A DNA stretch of 64,000 nucleotides from Acidibrevibacterium fodinaquatile (GTDB lineage Bacteria > Pseudomonadota > Alphaproteobacteria > Acetobacterales > Acetobacteraceae), in contig NZ_CP029176.1 of the NCBI RefSeq assembly GCF_003352165.1, forward strand, positions 2,046,001 through 2,110,000. The letters run 5' to 3'. The translations under genes and the position numbers were made by a program. Shown piece by piece: positions 57,039 through 64,000 of the stretch. The number at the start of each line of letters is the position of its first letter. Position 1 is the stretch's first letter. Under the pieces are notes generated by a model. The model worked only from the letters and a program-made list of their open reading frames with translations. It did no database searches and had not been told where the DNA came from.

Positions 57039-57539
57039 TCAGCCGGCCGCCTTGACTTCGATTTTCTTCGGCGCAGCGAGCGCCGTTTTCGGCATGGTCA
57101 CGCGCAGAACCCCGTTGGCGAATTCGGCGGAGATCTTGTCGCGATCGACGCTTTCGGGCAGCAGGAACGAGCGCTGGAAGGCACCATAGCTGCGCTCGGT
57201 GAGGTGAAAGTTCTCATCTTTTTCCTCGCGTTCCTGGCGCTTCTCGCCCTTGATCGCGAGCGTATCGCCGGTCAGTGAAAGCTCGACGTCCTTTTCCGTC
57301 ATCCCCGGCAGTTCGGCGCTGAGCGTGAACGCGGTTTCGTTCTCGGTAATATCGACGGCAGGGGATGGGAGCGTGAACGGCGAATCGAAGCGCGCGCCAG
57401 CGAAGGGCGCAAGGCCGAAGCCGTTGGCGAAGCGGTCGAACATCCGCTCGATTTCCGAGCGGAAGGGGCGCCAGACATCGACCGTCGCGCCCGGCGCGGC
57501 GGCGGTCTGCTTCACAGGGACGGATGTCGTTGCCATCAC
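57039..57539 (-). CDS. Hsp20/alpha-crystallin small heat shock protein
   Basis: A 166-residue small heat shock protein. The alpha-crystallin domain has VDITENETAFTLSAELPGM, then DTLAIKGEKRQEREE, the FQRSFLLPESVDRDKISAEF block and the NGVLRVTMPK strand. It would hold unfolding proteins in large oligomers. GTG at 57539 and ATG at 57536 are both possible; GTG has AAGGAG at 7 nt. Its neighbours include a host-attachment-family gene with an FNR-like site. Confidence 0.92.
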   Translation of the reverse strand: MMATTSVPVKQTAAAPGATVDVWRPFRSEIERMFDRFANGFGLAPFAGARFDSPFTLPSPAVDITENETAFTLSAELPGMTEKDVELSLTGDTLAIKGEKRQEREEKDENFHLTERSYGAFQRSFLLPESVDRDKISAEFANGVLRVTMPKTALAAPKKIEVKAAG

Positions 57540-57618
57540 TTATCATCTCCTTCAGGGTTGGTGTTAACGGCGGGAAACGGGTCTCGCACGGCGGGGGCTG
57601 GTGCGAAGCGTCGGCAGA

Positions 57619-58107
57619 TCAGCCGCCGCCCCCAACCGCGCCTGGCCCGTCACGGTGGTGCCCGGGGCGCATCCATTGCGCGAGATGCGGCACGAGCGCC
57701 TCGTCAGGAACCTTGGTCAGATCTTTGAGGAGCGTGCCGACAACCCGCCGGCGGGCGGCCTCGCCGAGATGCTCGCGGATCGTCGCCATCACATGCGCCG
57801 GCGCGACCAGGAGGAGATCATCGAAGCCACCCGCCGCTTCGACCTCGGTGATCTGCTCGGCGAGCGAAGCGGCGAAACGCTCCTTGGCCATCTCGTGCGG
57901 GTCATGGCGCGGCGTCTCGGCGTGGTGGGCGGAGGCGCCGCTGTGGAACGAGGCGCCGGGGCGGTCACGGGCCAGTTCTGCGGCGCGTCGATGCGCGAGG
58001 GTCGAATCGAGCGCGCTCTCACTGTGGAGCGCCTGATCTGCCGCCGGGCGCACCAAGCGCGCATGCTCTCCATCGGCGATGAGGATGAGAAGACGGCGCT
58101 GGGACAT
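57619..58107 (-). CDS. Host-attachment family protein
   Basis: A 162-residue protein of the bacterial host-attachment family, whose real function is unclear. The start RRLLILIADGEHARLVRP, then DPHEMAKERFAASLAEQI and LLLVAPAHVMATIREHL are typical. The end has LLKDLTKVPDEALVPHL. The ATG at 58107 follows GAGGTG. An FNR-like site lies about 70 bp upstream. Hsp20 follows on the same strand. Confidence 0.82.
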   Translation of the reverse strand: MSQRRLLILIADGEHARLVRPAADQALHSESALDSTLAHRRAAELARDRPGASFHSGASAHHAETPRHDPHEMAKERFAASLAEQITEVEAAGGFDDLLLVAPAHVMATIREHLGEAARRRVVGTLLKDLTKVPDEALVPHLAQWMRPGHHRDGPGAVGGGG

Positions 58108-58177
58108 CGCGGCACCTCGCCCTGAATGATCCAACCGTGCGTGCCGCGAACTCTGCGCCACGGGCACTCACGTTTCA

Positions 58178-58191
58178 TTGATTTGGGTCAA
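58178..58191. promoter_or_regulatory. FNR/FixK-like site upstream of the host-attachment gene
   Basis: TTGAT-TTGG-GTCAA differs from TTGAT-N4-ATCAA by one base. Its centre is 77 bp from the start of the minus-strand host-attachment gene, a place that suits activation with a leader of about 36 nt. Single-mismatch sites of this kind are common in alphaproteobacterial FnrL/FixK regulons. Use here is inferred. Confidence 0.6.
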
Positions 58192-58237
58192 ATCACGCGG
58201 CGAAGCGGCGCTGAGCTTGCACGCTTGCGTCGCGTGG

Positions 58238-58308
58238 AGGTCCGGGCCGGAATCGAACCGGCATACGCGGATTTGCAGTCCGCTGCATCACCACTCTGCC
58301 ACCGGACC
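58238..58308 (-). tRNA. tRNA-Cys(GCA)
   Basis: Reading the minus strand, the acceptor stem is GGTCCGG with CCGGACC and discriminator T, as expected for tRNA-Cys. The anticodon arm CGGAC-TGCAAAT-CCG contains anticodon GCA. The T arm is GCCGG-TTCGATT-CCGGC. The gene is 71 nt without encoded CCA. Confidence 0.95.
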
Positions 58309-58485
58309 CTCTGGGCGGCCGCTCTTTGGGCGGGAGCTATATCGGGCGCGAGGGCGGTGGTGGTCAAGTCCGCGCGTGGGACGGGTTGCCCGGGAGGCTT
58401 GGCGAGCGGCGCGAGCGGCTATAGAAGGGCCGGGACAGGCTACGCCGCCGCACCGCGCGTGTCCTTGAGGATCGGAATTTTGCCC

Positions 58486-59169
58486 ATGGATGTTGCCGCC
58501 GCTGATTTTTCCGTCCGCCGTGCCGTCATGGTCGATGGGCTACTCCGTCCCAATAAGGTCACGGATCCGCGTCTCCTCAAAGCCGCGCGCGAGCTGCCGC
58601 GCGAGCGCTTCCTGCCGGAGGATCGGCGCGAACTCGCCTATCTCGATGCCGATGCGCCGCTCGGTGGCGGGCGGGTTCTGCCGCAAGCTTTGATCACCGT
58701 CCGGCTGATCCAGCTCGCCTCCCCGCAGGCGGGGGAGAAGGCGCTGGTGATCGGCGCTGGCACCGGCTATGGCGCGGCACTGCTCGCCGCCTGCGGCGCC
58801 CATGTCACCGCCTTGGAGGAAGACCCAGCGCTCATCGCGATCGCCCGCCCGGCTCTCGCCACCTACGCTCCCGCCGTTCGCCTGGTCACCGGCCCGCTCA
58901 CCGCCGGCTATGCGAACGGCGCGCCCTGGGATGTGATCCTGATCGACGGCGCCATCGCTACCCTGCCGCCGGCGATCGGCGAACAATTGAAGCGGGAGAC
59001 CGGCCGGTTGGTCGCTGTGATGCAGCCGCCAGGGCCGCAGGCGATGGCCCATGTCGGCCACGCTGTGCTCGCCGAGCGCAGTGCCGCGGGCCTTGCGATG
59101 CGTCCGGCCTTCGATGCGGCGACCGCGGTTCTGCCCGGCTTCACCCCTACCCCCGCCTTTGTCTTCTGA
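58486..59169 (+). CDS. Pcm-family (protein-L-isoaspartate methyltransferase-like) protein
   Basis: A 227-residue SAM-dependent methyltransferase of the Pcm family. The start MVDGLLRPNKVTDPRLLKA marks the alphaproteobacterial subgroup often found before tolC. The SAM motif is ALVIGAGTGYGAALLAA, the acidic end is VTALEEDPAL, and VILIDGAIATLPPAI is motif II-like. Isoaspartate repair is the family role, but this subgroup may be specialised. No tolC is seen downstream. The ATG at 58486 was chosen from family starts. Confidence 0.85.
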   Translation: MDVAAADFSVRRAVMVDGLLRPNKVTDPRLLKAARELPRERFLPEDRRELAYLDADAPLGGGRVLPQALITVRLIQLASPQAGEKALVIGAGTGYGAALLAACGAHVTALEEDPALIAIARPALATYAPAVRLVTGPLTAGYANGAPWDVILIDGAIATLPPAIGEQLKRETGRLVAVMQPPGPQAMAHVGHAVLAERSAAGLAMRPAFDAATAVLPGFTPTPAFVF

Positions 59170-59328
59170 GCCCTCCTGACTTCAGCCCCGGGCAAACGTC
59201 TATTCCCGGCGGGTTCTGACGGCGTGCCGCTCTATCTCGACTTGGTTGACAAGAGCGCGAGCCGCCCCGCCGGCATCAATGATAGGCTCACGCGGCGCGC
59301 CATCTCAGGGCATTGAACAGCCTTGTCC

Positions 59329-59646
59329 TCATCCCACCCCGAGCGCCGCCTCGGCGGTGCGGACGGCCTGGAGGGGCAGTGCTGCGCGGCCGACGACTTG
59401 GCCGCCGATATAGGCAAGCCAGTCCGCACCGGCCGGGGGAGCGGGCCGGAGCTGCACGATGCGGGCCTCGGTATCGAGGGCGACGGCCTGATAGAGCCGC
59501 CAGCCGGCATGAAGCGGCCCCTGTAAACGAACGACGCGGGCAATCGTCTCGCCCGCGTCGTCACACCCAATCCATTCGAGGGTGCGGGCTTCCCCGCCCT
59601 CCTCGTCGCGCCGCCCCCGCATCCAGTGCAGACGGGGCGTTGGCAC
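59329..59646 (-). CDS. Small unknown protein downstream of fusA
   Basis: A 105-residue protein with no family assigned. It contains RTLEWIGCDDAGETIARVV, LQGPLHAGWRLYQAVALD and ADWLAYIGGQVVGRAAL. The pattern suggests a small beta-rich domain. The GTG start lies 13 bp after the fusA stop, so it is probably co-transcribed. It is judged real by spacing and composition. Confidence 0.55.
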   Translation of the reverse strand: MPTPRLHWMRGRRDEEGGEARTLEWIGCDDAGETIARVVRLQGPLHAGWRLYQAVALDTEARIVQLRPAPPAGADWLAYIGGQVVGRAALPLQAVRTAEAALGVG

Positions 59647-59659
59647 TAGATGCCCGCCA

Positions 59660-61741
59660 TCAGGCGCTTTTGGCCATGATCTCGTCCGCGATGTTGCGTG
59701 GCACGGGATCGTAATGGTGGAACTGCATGGTGAAGGATGCGCGCCCCTTGGTCATGCTGCGAAGGTCGGAAATATAGCCGAACATTTCCTTCAAGGGAAC
59801 ATGGGCGCGGACAATGATCGTCGAGCCCGAGCTTTCCTGGTTCTGGATCATGCCGCGGCGGCGGTTGATATCGCCGACCACATCGCCGACATGGTCCTGC
59901 GGCGTCGTGATCTCGACATCCATGATCGGCTCGAGGATGATCGGGCTCGCCTTTTTCATCCCCTCGCGGAAACAGGCCTTGGCGGCGATTTCGAAGGCCA
60001 ACGCACTCGAATCGACGTCATGATACTTGCCATCGACGAGGGTGTATTTGAAATCGACGGTTGGGAACCCGGCCAACACCCCGGTTTCGGCCTGCACGCG
60101 GATGCCTTTTTCGACCGCCGGGATGTATTCGCGCGGCACCGCGCCGCCGACCACCTTGTTTTCGAAGACGATGCCGCCGTTGCGCTCTAGCGGCTCGAAA
60201 ATCACCTTGACCTCGGCGTATTGGCCAGAGCCGCCGGACTGCTTCTTGTGGGTGTAGATTTCGGTGTGCGGGCGGGTGATGGTTTCGCGATAGGCGACCT
60301 GCGGCGCGCCGATATTGGCCTCGACGCCATATTCGCGCTTCAGCCGGTCGATGATGATTTCGAGATGCAGCTCGCCCATGCCGGAGAGGATGGTCTGGCC
60401 GCTCTCCTGATCGGTGCGGAGACGCAGCGAGGGGTCTTCGCCTGCGAGCTTTTGCAGGCCGATGGTCATTTTCTCGACCGATTCCTTGGTCCGCGGTTCG
60501 ACCGAGATGTCGATCACCGGCACCGGGAAGGCCATGCGCTCCAGCACCACCGGGTCGTTCGCGGCGGCGAGGGTATCGCCGGTCATGGTGTCCTTGAGGC
60601 CGACGAAGGCGGCGATGTCGCCGGCCGAAACCTCCTTGATCTCGGCGCGTTTGTCGGCGTGCATCTGAAACATCCGGCCGATGCGTTCCTTGTGCCCGCG
60701 CGTGGTGTTGAGCACGGTGTCGCCCGAGCGGAGGGTTCCGGCATAAACCCGCACGAAGGTCAGGGTGCCGTATTTGTCGTTGATGATCTTGAAGGCGAGG
60801 CCGGCGAAGGGGGCGTTCGGGTCGGCCTTGATGCGGCGGCGCTCGGCATGCTCGTCCTCACCTTCCTCGGCGGCGACCTTGATGCCAGGGACATCGACCG
60901 GTGAAGGGAGGTAATCGAGCACGGCGTCAAGCAGCGGCTGCACCCCCTTGTTCTTAAAGGCGGTGCCGCACAGCACGGGGCGGAAGGCGCCGCTGATGGT
61001 GCCGGCCTTGATGCAGCGCTTGAGGGTTTCCACCGCGACGTCGCCAGACTCGAAATACTCCTCCATCGCCGCGTCATCGACCGAGAGCGCGGTATCGAGC
61101 AGCGTTTGGCGATGCTCTTTCGCCTTCTCGACGAGATCGGCGGGGATCGGGGCGTCGTGATACTTGGCGCCAAGCTCGCCGCCCTCCCAGATGATCGCCT
61201 TCATCTCGACGAGATCGACGACACCGACGAACTGGTCCTCGGTGCCGATCGGGAGTTGCAGCGGCAGCGCAACGATGTCGAGCTTTTCCTTGAGGGTGTC
61301 GAAGGCGCGATAGAAATCAGCGCCGGTGCGGTCGAGCTTGTTGATGAAGATGATGCGCGGGACGTTGTAACGGTCGGCGAGGCGCCAATTGGTCTCCGAT
61401 TGCGGCTGCACGCCGGCGACGCCCTCGATGATGAACACCGCGCCATCGAGCACGCGGAGCGAACGGTTGACCTCGATGTTGAAATCGATATGGCCGGGGG
61501 TGTCGATGATGTTGATGCGGTGGTTCTTCCACTCACACGTCACCGCGGCGGAGGTGATGGTGATGCCGCGCTCGCGCTCCTGCTCCATGTAATCGGTCGT
61601 GGTGTTGCCGTCATGCACCTCGCCGATTTTGTGCGAAACCCCCGTGTAATAGAGGATGCGCTCGGTGGTGGTGGTCTTGCCCGCGTCGATATGCGCGGTG
61701 ATCCCGATATTGCGGATCTTTTCAAGCGGCGTTTCAGACAC
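59660..61741 (-). CDS. fusA: Elongation factor G, standalone copy
   Basis: EF-G drives ribosome translocation with GTP. The 693-residue protein has all domains. Its G motifs are [40 protein letters not shown] and INKLDRTG, with canonical domain III-V sequence. It is not next to rpsL/rpsG/tuf, so it is either a second copy or a relocated gene. [20 protein letters not shown] and the [11 protein letters not shown] stretch look like the second EF-G found in some relatives. The GTG at 61741 has GGAGG at 7 nt. Confidence 0.93.
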   Translation of the reverse strand: MSETPLEKIRNIGITAHIDAGKTTTTERILYYTGVSHKIGEVHDGNTTTDYMEQERERGITITSAAVTCEWKNHRINIIDTPGHIDFNIEVNRSLRVLDGAVFIIEGVAGVQPQSETNWRLADRYNVPRIIFINKLDRTGADFYRAFDTLKEKLDIVALPLQLPIGTEDQFVGVVDLVEMKAIIWEGGELGAKYHDAPIPADLVEKAKEHRQTLLDTALSVDDAAMEEYFESGDVAVETLKRCIKAGTISGAFRPVLCGTAFKNKGVQPLLDAVLDYLPSPVDVPGIKVAAEEGEDEHAERRRIKADPNAPFAGLAFKIINDKYGTLTFVRVYAGTLRSGDTVLNTTRGHKERIGRMFQMHADKRAEIKEVSAGDIAAFVGLKDTMTGDTLAAANDPVVLERMAFPVPVIDISVEPRTKESVEKMTIGLQKLAGEDPSLRLRTDQESGQTILSGMGELHLEIIIDRLKREYGVEANIGAPQVAYRETITRPHTEIYTHKKQSGGSGQYAEVKVIFEPLERNGGIVFENKVVGGAVPREYIPAVEKGIRVQAETGVLAGFPTVDFKYTLVDGKYHDVDSSALAFEIAAKACFREGMKKASPIILEPIMDVEITTPQDHVGDVVGDINRRRGMIQNQESSGSTIIVRAHVPLKEMFGYISDLRSMTKGRASFTMQFHHYDPVPRNIADEIMAKSA

Positions 61742-61897
61742 GAGCGGCCTCCATACCACAACGGGCGCGGCGAGGCCCCTGCCCCGCGCGCCCGATCTCC
61801 TTCGGTTTATAGCCGATCGGAATCCGCTTGCCCAGCCTTTTCCGATCCGACCCGCGCGGATATGGCGGAGCGACGCGGGTTTGGCAAGCCGGGGCGA

Positions 61898-62689
61898 TCA
61901 GAACCCCGCCTGCGCCAGCGCCGTCAGCACCGCTTCCGGCCGCTCCGCACCGACCAGATGACCGCAGGCGGGGATCAGCACCCGGTGCAGCGCCGCAGCA
62001 GCGGTGAGGCCAGCCGCGAAGGCATCGGCATAGACCGGCGGGATCAGCCGGTCGCTCTCGCCCCAGATCAGGAGCGTGCGGGCGCGGATGCGGTAAAGCC
62101 GGTCGGCAAGGCCACGATCGGGGATGGGAAACAGCAATTTGCCGGCCATGCCGAGCTGGCGGGCGTTCCGCACCAGAAAGCCGATCAGGAATTGTGGGTC
62201 TTCGAGGTTGAGCCCACCGGTCAGCAGCCGCTCGCCGAGCGCGACATCGTGGAACAAGAGCGCCGGCAAGTGATGGGGCAGCATCGCGAAGAGATCGGGA
62301 ATCGGATGCTCGTCGCGCCACAAGCCAGCCGGGGCGATGAGCGCGAGCGCCTCGACCTCGCGCGGCGCGATCGCGGCCATTTCGGCGGCAATCATCCCGC
62401 CCATCGAATGCCCGACCAGAAGCGGTCGCGCGAGGCCGAGCGCATCGATGACATCGAACCCATGCAGCGTGACATCCAGCATCTCGCGCAGTTCTGGGGC
62501 GTCCTCGCTCGCGCCGAAGCCGGGGAGCAGCGGCGCATGCACGCGATAGCGCGCGGCGAGATGGCGAAGCAGCGGGTCATCGGCGGTGAGCCCGCCGGCG
62601 CCGTGGAGAAAAACCAGGTCGCGGCCGGCGCCGCCTTCGAGAACGGCGACGCGGCGCTCGCGGAGGGTGATCGCGCGCTCGGTAATCAT
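61898..62689 (-). CDS. Alpha/beta-hydrolase
   Basis: A 263-residue alpha/beta-hydrolase. The oxyanion block is VFLHGAGGLTADD, the nucleophile elbow is LVGHSMGGMIAAEM, the acid is in LLIWGESDRLIP, and the His in IPACGHLVGAERP. Substrate is unknown. It overlaps the luciferase-like oxidoreductase gene by ATGA, so the two probably act in one pathway, perhaps breakdown of an ester or lactone. Confidence 0.88.
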   Translation of the reverse strand: MITERAITLRERRVAVLEGGAGRDLVFLHGAGGLTADDPLLRHLAARYRVHAPLLPGFGASEDAPELREMLDVTLHGFDVIDALGLARPLLVGHSMGGMIAAEMAAIAPREVEALALIAPAGLWRDEHPIPDLFAMLPHHLPALLFHDVALGERLLTGGLNLEDPQFLIGFLVRNARQLGMAGKLLFPIPDRGLADRLYRIRARTLLIWGESDRLIPPVYADAFAAGLTAAAALHRVLIPACGHLVGAERPEAVLTALAQAGF

Positions 62690-63957
62690 GGCGAAACCTC
62701 CGCGTCGCACGCCGGGGCCGCCGCAAAGCCGCGGGCGAGCGGCGCCGGCGTTACCGGATTTTCCAGAGGGTGGCACCAAAATCGGTCATCCCCGGCATAA
62801 TCCGGCCACATCCCGCGCAAAGCCGGCATCACCCGCTCGGCGAACAACCGGGTCGAATACATGGTTTTTTCGTTCGGCATATTCCCGACATGGAGAAGGC
62901 AGAAAATATTGCCGACACGTAGCCCGCGGATCAGATCCTCCATGCGCTGGCGCACCGTCTCCGGGCTGCCAGCGATGACATGGCCGCCCTCGATCAGCTC
63001 CTTCCAGGTCATCGGCTGATAGCGGAACCGGGCGCCATATTGCGCGAGCGCCCCGGACTGGATGGTCTTGATCGTGCGATAGCCCGGGGCGTCGGCGAAA
63101 CCGGGGAAAATATGCAGGCAACGATTATAGAAATAGAGCACATGCTCGGCATAGAGCCGCTCGGCCTCGGCATCGGTTTCGGCGACGCAAATGGTCTGCG
63201 CGAAGCCGGCGCGATAGGGCGAGGAATCCGGCGTGTTGCGTTGTGCCACCCGCTCCCAATACCCCTCCATCAGGGCGCGGGCGCGGAGATAGCCAGAAAA
63301 GCTCAAGTAAGAATAAGAATAGGTGTTGTCGATGCAGAAATCATAGGTCTCGACCGAGCCGCCGCCAGGAATGTGGATCGGCGGATGGGGCTTTTGCAGC
63401 GGCCGCGGCCAGAGATTGACGTAGCGGAGCTTGGTGTAGCGCCCATTGAAGGCAAAGGGCTCGGGCTCACGCCAGGCGCGCATGATCAGCTCATGCGCCT
63501 CGGCGTATTTCTCGCGCGTGAGCGCCGGGATCTGGCCATAGCAGTAATTGGTGTCCATCGAGGTGCCGACGGGAAAGCCGGCGACGAGGCGTCCGCCGGA
63601 AATCACGTCGAGCATGGCGAATTCCTCGGCAACCCGCACCGGCGGATTATAAAGCGCGATGGAATTGCCGAGCACGACGATCGCGGCATCGCGGGTGCGC
63701 CGCGCCAGCGCCGCGGCGATCAGATTCGGCGAGGGCATCAGCCCGTAGCCGTTCTGGTGATGCTCGTTGCAGCCGATGCCATCAAAGCCGAGGCTCGCCG
63801 CGTATTCGAGCTGATCGAGATAGGTGTTGTAGACCTCGTGGCCGCGCCTCGGCTCGAACAAGCGGCTATCGATATCGACCCAGACCGAGCGGTATCGTTC
63901 GCGGAAATCATCCGGCAGGTCCGGCCAGGGCATCAGATTGAACCAGGTAAAGCGCAT
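62686..63957 (-). CDS. LLM-class flavin-dependent oxidoreductase
   Basis: A 423-residue bacterial-luciferase-like monooxygenase. FDGIGCNEHHQNGYGLMPSP and RLVAGFPVGTSMDTNY are the family FMN-site blocks, with LYNPPVRVAEEFAMLDVISG between them. These enzymes use reduced flavin and O2 to oxidise ketones, alkanes or sulfonates. The substrate is not clear. Its coupling to the hydrolase suggests a catabolic pair. The upstream 43 bases show no other gene. Confidence 0.9.
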   Translation of the reverse strand: MRFTWFNLMPWPDLPDDFRERYRSVWVDIDSRLFEPRRGHEVYNTYLDQLEYAASLGFDGIGCNEHHQNGYGLMPSPNLIAAALARRTRDAAIVVLGNSIALYNPPVRVAEEFAMLDVISGGRLVAGFPVGTSMDTNYCYGQIPALTREKYAEAHELIMRAWREPEPFAFNGRYTKLRYVNLWPRPLQKPHPPIHIPGGGSVETYDFCIDNTYSYSYLSFSGYLRARALMEGYWERVAQRNTPDSSPYRAGFAQTICVAETDAEAERLYAEHVLYFYNRCLHIFPGFADAPGYRTIKTIQSGALAQYGARFRYQPMTWKELIEGGHVIAGSPETVRQRMEDLIRGLRVGNIFCLLHVGNMPNEKTMYSTRLFAERVMPALRGMWPDYAGDDRFWCHPLENPVTPAPLARGFAAAPACDAEVSP

Positions 63958-64000
63958 AACGTTCCCCGCGTGCTGTGATCATGTCCCAGGGCGCGATAGC

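Noticed and set aside
61106-62800. A 564-codon plus-strand frame opposite fusA and the hydrolase
   Set aside because: It crosses two real genes and the gap between them in antisense, and has no domain-like pattern.

Overview
The window is about 64 kb of high-GC, gene-dense bacterial chromosome. Gene content points to an alphaproteobacterium, most likely Acetobacteraceae or a close Rhodospirillales relative. The basis is the order tsaE - AmgK-like kinase - MurU-like nucleotidyltransferase - addB, the ccmA/ccmB pair, an AcnA aconitase, a Cox11-type assembly factor, Mo-hydroxylase maturation genes, and a group I intron in tRNA-Arg(CCU). The genus cannot be fixed from the sequence alone. No phage, insertion sequence, transposase or CRISPR array was seen.

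Layout. 0-5.5 kb (minus strand): addB (cut by the left edge), murU-like, amgK-like, tsaE, a HIT protein, hisE, hisF and a small conserved protein, most with overlapping or near-touching ends. 5.5-8.8 kb: an SCO copper chaperone, class Ia nrdB, a Cox11 protein fused to cytochrome c, and a cupin. 8.8-13.6 kb: two paralogous degenerate EAL-like proteins, an SDR lacking the usual catalytic lysine, and ccmB/ccmA. 13.7-18.5 kb: acnA and a FUSC transporter. 18.6-24 kb: a minus-strand operon like the accessory (coxGDEFI-type) part of CO-dehydrogenase clusters, without catalytic subunits. 24-27.5 kb: an ion antiporter and a sulfur module (DsrE-like, TauE/SafE, TIGR01244). 27.5-33.4 kb: a glycine/asparagine-repeat surface protein, msrB, rdgB, rph, a nine-heme membrane cytochrome, a haloacid-dehalogenase remnant and a lytic transglycosylase. 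33.4-41.2 kb: gamma-carbonic anhydrase, argC, DUF2125, a UDG-family protein, thpR, and the arylesterase/ybbA/ybbP set. 41.4-49.4 kb: a complete kdpFABCDE potassium uptake operon preceded by a 27-residue membrane peptide gene.

49.4-58.3 kb is the most unusual part. A tRNA-Arg(CCU) gene is split by a 237-nt Azoarcus-like group I intron. Next come two 2OG-Fe(II) oxygenase genes, divergent from ubiT-ubiU-ubiV (oxygen-independent ubiquinone hydroxylation) and a YjgF/chorismatase-like gene. The divergent promoters share one perfect FNR/FixK-type palindrome. Downstream, on the minus strand, lie cobG, an unknown gene, an Hsp20 and a host-attachment-family gene, the last with its own near-consensus FNR-like site. 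The block looks like an oxygen-responsive island that makes ubiquinone without O2. 58.2-64 kb: tRNA-Cys, a Pcm-family methyltransferase, a standalone fusA with a small downstream gene, and an alpha/beta-hydrolase plus luciferase-like flavin oxidoreductase pair.

An A/T-rich hairpin element of about 33 bp recurs four times at 3' ends of transcription units, always with the same polarity relative to the gene it follows. Functional calls rest on recognised motifs and gene order read by eye; no database search was possible. Many starts were moved downstream of the longest reading frame, using ribosome-binding sites and overlapping stop/start codons.
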